12,414 nt of DNA from the NCBI GenBank assembly GCA_025774615.1, contig JALGVQ010000079.1, positions 1 through 12,414 on the forward strand, read 5' to 3'. A model generated the notes under the pieces. It worked only from the letters and a program-made list of their open reading frames with translations, was not told the origin of the DNA and did not search any database. This document shows, in pieces, positions 6,947 through 12,414 of this stretch. This stretch comes from a bacterium. Its GTDB lineage: Bacteria > Blakebacterota > Blakebacteria > Blakebacterales > Blakebacteraceae. Each line of letters starts with the position of its first letter. The stretch's first letter is position 1. The translations under genes and the position numbers were made by a program.

Positions 6947-7996
6947 CTACAGGTCGAGTATCCGGCGCAGTTCGAAGTGCCGCAGGGTCAGTTTGTATAT
7001 CACCAGTACGATCGTGAAAATGATGGTGAACCAGGTATGGGCGATCAGATCGGTATGCGCCGTCTCCCACAGGACCCGGATGATCGCTACCATCGACAGG
7101 GCGATGATACCGTTCCGCAGCCAGTACGACCTCAGCCCCCTGATGAGTGTCACCAGGTTCCACACCAGCAGAAGGAGCGGCATCCTCATCAGCCAGAACC
7201 CGACCACAACGATCAGGACCAGTATCGCGGTGTAGATCGCGTATCCGCCCGATGTCAGCTCAAGCAGGGCATAGCCCAGAAAACCGAGCAGGAATGTCAG
7301 CGCGTGGTAGATCAGCGGACCGTAAATGGCGCCCCGGCGATTGAACAGGAGCGCCGACCCGAGACCGATCGGGGCGAGGATGGAGAAGACGTGGATCCAG
7401 CCGATCCAGTGGAAACTGACCAGGAAGAAGAGCAGTGCCAGCAATGTACCCCACGCGGTACCGTATTCCGAGGTCAGCAGTTTCTGTATGTAACCACGGT
7501 AGAAGAACTCGTTCCTCAGGGCAGCTACGAATATCGCCACATACACCATATAGAAGATCGCGTCCCACCAGTCATTGATCGCCAGCAGCGACCGGGCAAC
7601 CTCGATTGCCTCCGGGCTTATCCAGAAACCGAGTGAGAACCACAAACCCATGAATACACCGAGATAAACGGCAAGGATCACATCCCTTCGACCCGGTCGG
7701 GGAGCGAATCCGAAGTCGACCAGCTTCCAGCCTTTCGAGAGCCACCGTATTGAAACCGGGATCACGAAGAGGCCGAGCACGCTGGCAACGATCCATCCGG
7801 TGTTGGTCGCCAGTGTCCCGAGGGTACCGGGAGCATCGAGGGCCTGTTCGAAGAAACCGCTGAAGGCCAGGTACTGCTGGATGAGATAGAACAGGGAGAA
7901 GACCAGGATGGTCTCAAGCAGGGCGGTAAAATGCTCGAGCCTCAACGCCGTGATATTGACGTCTGAGGAGGCGTATTTTCTGAGTCGTTCCCTCAT
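6947..7996 (-). CDS. CPBP/CAAX-protease-like integral membrane protein with altered motifs
   Basis: This is a 349-residue protein with about eight hydrophobic segments (for example 29-47, 66-83, 107-126, 146-160, 183-196, 205-218, 229-245, 255-280). It aligns by pattern with the CPBP (Abi/Rce1-like) intramembrane metalloprotease family. Motif 1 reads NEFFYRG (Asn162-Glu163 to Arg167), where the family has EExxxRG. Motif 2 is a His at 196 in LVSFH, without Phe four residues before. Motif 3 is His231 in IYHALTF, where the family has HxxxN. So one catalytic Glu and the terminal Asn are replaced while Glu163, Arg167, His196 and His231 remain; it may be inactive or differently specific. The first in-frame ATG outside the upstream gene is 7996, 19 bases after the aminotransferase stop and with no strong ribosome binding site. 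Further upstream ATGs lie inside that gene. It ends in TAG. Confidence 0.75.
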   Translation of the reverse strand: MRERLRKYASSDVNITALRLEHFTALLETILVFSLFYLIQQYLAFSGFFEQALDAPGTLGTLATNTGWIVASVLGLFVIPVSIRWLSKGWKLVDFGFAPRPGRRDVILAVYLGVFMGLWFSLGFWISPEAIEVARSLLAINDWWDAIFYMVYVAIFVAALRNEFFYRGYIQKLLTSEYGTAWGTLLALLFFLVSFHWIGWIHVFSILAPIGLGSALLFNRRGAIYGPLIYHALTFLLGFLGYALLELTSGGYAIYTAILVLIVVVGFWLMRMPLLLLVWNLVTLIRGLRSYWLRNGIIALSMVAIIRVLWETAHTDLIAHTWFTIIFTIVLVIYKLTLRHFELRRILDL

Positions 7997-8015
7997 ACCA
8001 TTCCGCGGGAGGCTG

Positions 8016-9320
8016 TCAGGAGGAAAGTACCTTCCGAAGTACGCCGATCCCCTGATCGACATGCTCCGTGGTGGTCTGCAGCGGGGGGCGGAACCGTAAT
8101 GACACGGTACCGCAACCGAGAGCCAGCATACCATTATCCATACAGCCGTTCAAGCAGGCATCCCGACCTGCCTCATCGGGCAGGTCGAACGCGCACAGCA
8201 ACCCGCGACCGCGAACGTTGCTCATGCTCTCGAATTCCGATGCGAGTTCTCCGAGCTGTGCCAGCAGATACTCCCCCACCACCCGGGCGTTCTCCACCAG
8301 GTCGTCCTCCTCGATGATCTCGAGGATACGGGTGAAGCGGACCATATCGACGAGATTGCCCCCCCAGGTAGAGTTGATCCGGCTCGATTCCACGAAGCAG
8401 TTCCGTTCCACTTCGTCGATCTTCGGTCCGGCCATAATCCCGCACACCTGGGTCTTCTTGCCGAACGCGATGATGTCGGGGATGACATCCTGCGCCTGAT
8501 GGGCCCACATGACACCGGTGAGCCCCATGCCGGTCTGGACCTCGTCGAGGATGAAGATCGCTTCATGCCGGTCGCACAGCTCCTTCAGGCCCTGAAGGAA
8601 TCGGTTCGTGAAGTGGTTATCCCCGCCCTCGGCCTGGATCGGTTCGATCAGCACCCCGGCGATCTCGTCCCGATTATCGGCAAAGGCCTGCTCAACAGCT
8701 GCCAGCGCTGTTTCATCGTTCCGCAGTGCGGCATCCTCATCCACCGGGAAATGCAGCGCCGGCGGATCGATGCGGGGCCAGTCGAAAAGCGGGAAGTACT
8801 GGTATTTGCGTGGATCGGCCGTATTGGTGAGGCTGAGCGTATAGCCGGTCCTGCCGTGGAAGGCATGCCGGAAATGGATGATCTTCGATCCCTTCTCTCT
8901 CCTGCCCGCTTCCAGGTTCTTGCGCACCTTCCAGTCGAAGGCGACCTTGAGCGCGTTCTCGACCGCCAGGGCACCGCCGGAAACGAAAAAGAGGTGCGGC
9001 AGATAATCAGGGATCACGACCCTGTCCATCGTCGCGACGAGTTCGGCCATCTCGACCGTATAGATATCGGAGTTACTCACCTTGTTGACGGCCACCCGGC
9101 CGAGTTTCCCGATGAACCCGGGATCGAGCATCTTCGGGTGGTTGTTCCCGAAGGGAGAGGAAGCGAAATAGGTGAAGAAGTCCAGGTACTCCTTTCCTGC
9201 GGCTGCGTCGCGCAGGATGAACGGAGTACTGTTCTCGGTATCGAGCACGATCGGATAGCCGTCCACCAGCATGTGTTTGCCAAGTATCGCATGTACGTCG
9301 GAAGGTGTGATATCGGGCAT
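8016..9320 (-). CDS. lat: L-lysine 6-aminotransferase
   Basis: The 434-residue protein is a class-III (subgroup II) PLP aminotransferase with the features of the lysine-epsilon-aminotransferase family. It would move the epsilon-amino group of lysine to 2-oxoglutarate, giving 2-aminoadipate-6-semialdehyde (cyclising to piperideine-6-carboxylate) and glutamate. Landmarks: the N-terminal DFFTYFASSPFGNNHP (47-62), the phosphate-binding region FFVSGGALAVENALK (111-125), HAFHGRTGYTLSLTNT (152-167), EPIQAEGGDNHF (226-237), the PLP Asp in FILDEVQTG (Asp259) and the Schiff-base lysine in AFGKKTQVCG (Lys288 judged by alignment with related enzymes). The motif GKKTQVCG is characteristic of this family rather than of ornithine or GABA aminotransferases. 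GAGGAG lies seven bases before the ATG, supporting the start. It is the first gene of the minus-strand run and diverges from the sigma factor gene. Confidence 0.93.
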   Translation of the reverse strand: MPDITPSDVHAILGKHMLVDGYPIVLDTENSTPFILRDAAAGKEYLDFFTYFASSPFGNNHPKMLDPGFIGKLGRVAVNKVSNSDIYTVEMAELVATMDRVVIPDYLPHLFFVSGGALAVENALKVAFDWKVRKNLEAGRREKGSKIIHFRHAFHGRTGYTLSLTNTADPRKYQYFPLFDWPRIDPPALHFPVDEDAALRNDETALAAVEQAFADNRDEIAGVLIEPIQAEGGDNHFTNRFLQGLKELCDRHEAIFILDEVQTGMGLTGVMWAHQAQDVIPDIIAFGKKTQVCGIMAGPKIDEVERNCFVESSRINSTWGGNLVDMVRFTRILEIIEEDDLVENARVVGEYLLAQLGELASEFESMSNVRGRGLLCAFDLPDEAGRDACLNGCMDNGMLALGCGTVSLRFRPPLQTTTEHVDQGIGVLRKVLSS

Positions 9321-9327
9321 CTGGTCG

Positions 9328-9333
9328 CTCCTC
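9328..9333 (-). promoter_or_regulatory. Ribosome binding site of the lysine aminotransferase gene
   Basis: GAGGAG on the minus strand, seven bases before the ATG at 9320. It is one of the clearest Shine-Dalgarno sites in the window and fixes this start. Confidence 0.65.
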
Positions 9334-9372
9334 TGTTGTCCTGATCCAAACCGGCCGTGCGGTCGGATGCAC

Positions 9373-9395
9373 GAACGTGATACGATTCTCCCGTA
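9373..9395 (+). promoter_or_regulatory. Candidate ECF-type promoter for the sigma operon
   Basis: GAAC (9373-9376) and CGTA (9392-9395) are separated by 15 bases, the general form of extracytoplasmic-function promoters (GAAC-like -35, CGTA/CGTC-like -10). It lies about 80 bases before the sigma gene, where autoregulation would place it. The remaining intergenic bases up to 9476 hold no convincing sigma70 promoter. The motif is short and chance matches are common. Confidence 0.25.
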
Positions 9396-9476
9396 GCAAA
9401 GTATACTCCGACTGCCTCTTCGGCCAGAACGGAGCCGATTTCGTCAACCAACCTGAAGCAGGCTCGTTGAAGTCTT

Positions 9477-10166
9477 ATGAACGCTGACAGAGAGAACACA
9501 TTTTCAGGTACCGGAAATATGAGCACAGGCGTCGAGCAGCAGGAAGCACACGACATCGAGGGAGGGTCTCCTGAGGAGGCGCGCCTGGTGCAGGCGTGTC
9601 AGGATGGAGACTCCGGGGCCTTCAACCTGCTGGTGTGGCGGTGGGAAAAACCCCTCTACAACTTCGTCTACAAATACGTAGGGGATGCCACCCTCGCCGA
9701 GGATCTGACTCAGGACACCTTTCTGCGGGTCCTCAAATCGATCCGGAAATACAACTACCAGGGTTCGCTCAGCACCTGGCTCTACCGGATCGCGATCAAC
9801 CTGTGCAAAGACCACCTGAAGCGGAAACGGCTGCCGATGGTGTCGATGCACGACTACTACACGACCGGTTCGGGTGAACGGATCTACGTCCAGGACAGGA
9901 TCAGTGACGAGGCGGCCCGGACCGATGACAGCCTCATGGCTGAAGAGAGGGAGGAACTGGTCAGAAGGCTCCTGGCCGGACTCCCCGAGGAAGAACGGAT
10001 AGTGATACTGCTCAAAGAATACCAGGAACTGACCTTCCGTGAGATCGCGGAGGTCCTCGACGTCCCTGACGGGACGGTCAAATCCCGCCTCTACCACGGA
10101 CTGAGGGCGATGCGGGAGAGCCTGGAACGTACCGGGATATCCGGCGCATCCGGGATCGGAGGTTGA
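9477..10166 (+). CDS. ECF-family RNA polymerase sigma factor (sigma-70 group 4)
   Basis: The 229-residue protein has region 2 at about 33-115 (LVQACQDGDSGAFNLL through DLTQDTFLRVLKSI to STWLYRIAINLCKDHLK). A variable linker follows (about 116-155), then region 4 at about 157-215 with the helix-turn-helix LTFREIAEVLDVPDGTVKSR. Regions 1 and 3 are absent, which defines the extracytoplasmic-function group. It would bind core RNA polymerase and direct it to a small stress or envelope regulon. The ATG at 9477 gives an unusual 30-residue leader rich in polar residues. A second ATG at 9519 would remove 14 of them, and neither has a strong ribosome binding site. The stop TGA overlaps an ATG of the next gene by one base (TGATG at 10164-10168), so the anti-sigma factor is co-transcribed and probably translationally coupled. 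Confidence 0.95.
   Translation: MNADRENTFSGTGNMSTGVEQQEAHDIEGGSPEEARLVQACQDGDSGAFNLLVWRWEKPLYNFVYKYVGDATLAEDLTQDTFLRVLKSIRKYNYQGSLSTWLYRIAINLCKDHLKRKRLPMVSMHDYYTTGSGERIYVQDRISDEAARTDDSLMAEEREELVRRLLAGLPEEERIVILLKEYQELTFREIAEVLDVPDGTVKSRLYHGLRAMRESLERTGISGASGIGG
10158..10162 (+). promoter_or_regulatory. Ribosome binding site of the anti-sigma gene
   Basis: GGAGG sits at the end of the sigma gene, three bases before the ATG at 10166 and six before the ATG at 10169. The spacing favours 10169 as the start. Confidence 0.55.
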
Positions 10167-10168
10167 TG

Positions 10169-10951
10169 ATGGACTCCCTGTGTGAACGGCGCGAAGAACT
10201 GGTGGTCTCTCTTCTCTACGATGAGGGGGATCCGCGGGAACTGGCCGAGGCCAGAGCCCATATCGCCGACTGCGAGGAATGTCGCCGCGAATATGAGAGC
10301 ATGGCAGGCACCCGCGAACTGCTCGGCGCCTGGCCGAACGTCTCGAATGCTCCAAGGGTGGTTTATGTGACCAATCCCTCGGATCTGGTGAGCCGCGTAC
10401 GGCGGTGGGTCAGCGAGATGGGCGGACTGGGGCTCAGGTCTCTCCTGCGGCCCGCGATCGCGACCGCGGCAGTGTTCCTCGTCATGGTGGTCGGGGTCTC
10501 GATCCTTCGATTCGAGGTGAGTCCTGAAGGGATCCTGCAGGTGGGGTTCGGAAAACGGAATGCCAATCCCGCTGCCGCCATGGTTGACAGAGGTCCCGGG
10601 CAGACCGGGGGAGGCGAGATCGTCCCGATCACCCGGGAAGAATTCGCACGCGCCATGGAAGATATGGCCCTCTACATCGACGATCTGGTACAGAACACAC
10701 GGGTGCAGGACCGGCAATACATCATGGCTCAGTTCCAGGAGCAGATGAATGCCCGCGACGAATATGTCACCAATACCCTTCTGACAGCGCTCAATACCGC
10801 TTTCACCGAGATGGACACGTACACCGCACGACTCGAAGTGCTCGCGGCCGCATTTGATGACCTGCAGTACATCGTGGGATCGGAACTTCAGAAGACCAAT
10901 ATGATCCTTGCCTCTCTCCTTCAGGGTGGCGATGACCAGGAATGGAAGTGA
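10169..10951 (+). CDS. Zinc-binding transmembrane anti-sigma factor with long C-terminal helical domain
   Basis: The N-terminus has the zinc-associated anti-sigma (zf-HC2) pattern: Cys5, then His31-x3-Cys35-x2-Cys38 in AHIADCEECRREY. This domain normally clamps the partner ECF sigma factor in the cytoplasm. A single membrane segment follows at about 93-113 (LLRPAIATAAVFLVMVVGVSI). The periplasmic part (about 114-260) begins with a Gly/Pro-rich linker. From about 155 to 250 it is a continuous amphipathic, coiled-coil-like helix (REEFARAMEDMALYIDDLV, then MAQFQEQMNARDEYVTNTL). That tail of nearly 150 residues is long for the family and looks like a sensor or docking domain. The gene follows the sigma stop by two bases and precedes the secreted-protein gene by five, so all three form one operon. 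Role by family is firm; what the tail senses is unknown. Confidence 0.9.
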   Translation: MDSLCERREELVVSLLYDEGDPRELAEARAHIADCEECRREYESMAGTRELLGAWPNVSNAPRVVYVTNPSDLVSRVRRWVSEMGGLGLRSLLRPAIATAAVFLVMVVGVSILRFEVSPEGILQVGFGKRNANPAAAMVDRGPGQTGGGEIVPITREEFARAMEDMALYIDDLVQNTRVQDRQYIMAQFQEQMNARDEYVTNTLLTALNTAFTEMDTYTARLEVLAAAFDDLQYIVGSELQKTNMILASLLQGGDDQEWK

Positions 10952-10956
10952 TACAG

Positions 10957-12414
10957 ATGAAGAACAGAACCAGCCCGACGAACCAGTTGATTGCCCTGAT
11001 AGCCCTGTTCACCGCGCTGGCGATCACCGTCACCGCCCTGCCGATCGGCGCCCAGGAAGTGGTTGTCGTACCTGAGGTCGAGCGGCATTACATCGACACC
11101 GCGCTGGGCATAACCGGGATACTCGCGCCCGAAAGTACGGTCCTCGGTGAGACCTGGTCGCTGCGACTCGAAGGATCACAGGAACCGCCTGAGATCCGGA
11201 TCATGAACCGGATCATCCGGACCGCCCTCGAGGAGGTGAAGGCGCCTGAACTGCCGGAACAGCTGACGGAAAGTTCGCCCCAGAACTATGCCATCACCAG
11301 CACCACGGGGTCGGGGAGACGGGATCTGGCTTATACCTACAGAGTCGGAGTCCCCGGATCCTGGAGCATGACTCCGTATTTCTCCGGTTCGCAGAAGGTG
11401 ACCGGGTTCTACATGGACGGGTATGGCTACCTCTTCAACATCCGGTGGCCGATCCGTCAATCAAACCTGCTCTCCACCTTCTCGATGGGTGGAGGCGATG
11501 ATCTCGTGATCACCCTGCAGGCCCAGAACCGGGCCCTGGAAGAACTTCTCATCCGGCGCGAGCAGAGGAGTCAGCGGGCTGCCGGTCGAGCAGATGCCGC
11601 CCCTCCCGTCGAAGAAGCAGAGGGCGCCGCAGAAGCAGAGCAGGCCGCCGCGGATCGGGAGCAGGAGATGGAGGCTCTGAGGGAGAGTCTCACAGCGTGG
11701 CAGTCGGAGTTCGAGGATCTCATCGTCGACGCGCTGAAAGACATTATGGCGACCTACGGCCACACCCTTCACCAGGCGGCAGATGACGAGAAGGTCACCT
11801 TCGTCTTCCAGCCGGGCGATGAGGCGGAGCAGAACATCACCCTCAGCGTCGAGCACGGAAGCCTGGGCGGTCCCGGCCAGAAGGACGCAGCCCTGCGGGC
11901 GATCACCGTCACCCGCGGGAGCGCCGAATCGAATCCGGCCCTGAAAAGCCAGATCCGCATCATGTCGGAGATCATCAACGCGGCCTTCGAGGAGGAGAGC
12001 GGAGTAAGCGAATATATTGGTGTCGTCAACTTCAGCCGAGCGTACTACTTCGGCGGAGAGGCCCGTATCCAGTACATCCCCGGGTATGGTGTCATCTTCA
12101 CCAAGAGCGCGCGGATGAACTTCGTGACGGTCCTTGAAGAGGCTGTCCCGACGCCCGATGCCCCTGCGGCGGCCGGCAGCAGGTCAGGTGATGAAAACCG
12201 TCGCGCACGGGATGTCTACCAGCGGGTGTTGACGATGACCGGTGAAGAGGCTACCGAGGCGTCCCGCGAGAAGCTGCGGGAGCACTTCGACAACCTGAAG
12301 CAGAAGACCGCGGAGATCTTTGCCACCTACGGCAACACCCTGACCGAACTGAAGGCTGACGAATGGGTGGGTATCAACTACGAGGTCGGCTCCTCGGCCG
12401 GTCTGCTCCAGTCA
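10957..12414 (+). CDS. Secreted protein with an internally duplicated module, unknown family, 3' end outside the window
   Basis: The ATG is five bases after the anti-sigma stop, with GGAAG eight bases upstream. The frame stays open for 486 codons to the window edge. Residues 1-32 form a signal peptide or membrane anchor (hydrophobic 11-31, ending PIGAQE). The rest contains two copies of one module. RIMNRIIRTALEE (81-93) matches RIMSEIINAAFEE (334-346). YFSGSQKVTGFYMDGYGYLF (141-160) matches YYFGGEARIQYIPGYGVIFT (363-382). FEDLIVDALKDIMATYGHTL (252-271) matches FDNLKQKTAEIFATYGNTL (444-462), each followed by a predicted beta strand. Copy 1 has an Ala/Glu-rich coiled-coil insertion (about 190-245). 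No catalytic motif or known domain is recognised. Operon position suggests a periplasmic or outer-membrane partner of the anti-sigma sensor tail. Cytoplasmic function is unlikely. Confidence 0.85.
   Translation, partial: MKNRTSPTNQLIALIALFTALAITVTALPIGAQEVVVVPEVERHYIDTALGITGILAPESTVLGETWSLRLEGSQEPPEIRIMNRIIRTALEEVKAPELPEQLTESSPQNYAITSTTGSGRRDLAYTYRVGVPGSWSMTPYFSGSQKVTGFYMDGYGYLFNIRWPIRQSNLLSTFSMGGGDDLVITLQAQNRALEELLIRREQRSQRAAGRADAAPPVEEAEGAAEAEQAAADREQEMEALRESLTAWQSEFEDLIVDALKDIMATYGHTLHQAADDEKVTFVFQPGDEAEQNITLSVEHGSLGGPGQKDAALRAITVTRGSAESNPALKSQIRIMSEIINAAFEEESGVSEYIGVVNFSRAYYFGGEARIQYIPGYGVIFTKSARMNFVTVLEEAVPTPDAPAAAGSRSGDENRRARDVYQRVLTMTGEEATEASREKLREHFDNLKQKTAEIFATYGNTLTELKADEWVGINYEVGSSAGLLQS

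Noticed and set aside
7997-8134. N-terminal extension of the CAAX-like protein into the aminotransferase gene
   Set aside because: The extra 46 residues are read out of frame through the conserved aminotransferase C-terminus and have no membrane or family character.
9400-9407. Palindrome AGTATACT in the divergent region as a -10 for either gene
   Set aside because: TATACT resembles a -10 on both strands because it is symmetrical, but no acceptable -35 lies 16-18 bases away on either side.
9504-10355. Long 283-residue open frame on the minus strand across the sigma and anti-sigma genes
   Set aside because: It is antisense to two clear family members, has low-complexity Arg/Pro-rich translation and no domain signal. 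Such frames are common in high-G+C coding DNA. The same applies to the long opposite-strand frames over tryptophanase, the dehydrogenase and the aminotransferase.

Overview
The window is gene-dense bacterial DNA with fairly high G+C, short intergenic gaps and frequent CGG/CTC/ATC codons. It contains ten protein-coding loci, counting one that is broken by a stop codon. I see no rRNA, tRNA, CRISPR array, insertion sequence or phage gene. Signal peptides, a zinc-binding anti-sigma factor and lysine 6-aminotransferase together suggest a free-living, probably Gram-negative bacterium. The lineage cannot be fixed from sequence alone; an FCB-type or related uncultured phylum is only a guess.

Layout. 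(1) 1-1685, plus strand: the 3' part of a secreted, aromatic-rich HEAT-repeat protein. (2) 1752-3089, minus strand: a secreted TPR protein whose reading frame is cut by one in-frame TAG at 2703-2705. It converges on the HEAT gene and has a plausible promoter of its own. (3) 3199-9320, minus strand: a metabolic run transcribed in the order lysine 6-aminotransferase, CPBP/CAAX-like membrane protein, RadC/JAMM protein, aldehyde dehydrogenase, tryptophanase. The last two overlap as TAATG. (4) 9321-9476: a divergent intergenic region. (5) 9477-12414, plus strand: an ECF sigma factor, its membrane anti-sigma factor with an unusually long periplasmic part, and a secreted protein of no family I recognise that runs off the window. 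That last protein contains an internally duplicated module.

How the genes fit together. The aminotransferase should make 2-aminoadipate-6-semialdehyde from lysine, and an aldehyde dehydrogenase could oxidise it to 2-aminoadipate. The dehydrogenase is translationally coupled to tryptophanase instead, so its true substrate is uncertain. The sigma / anti-sigma / secreted-protein trio looks like a cell-envelope signalling unit, and the duplicated-domain protein is the least described element here. The best candidates for something new are that trio and the amber-interrupted TPR gene. The longest stretch without a gene is about 155 bases (9321-9476).
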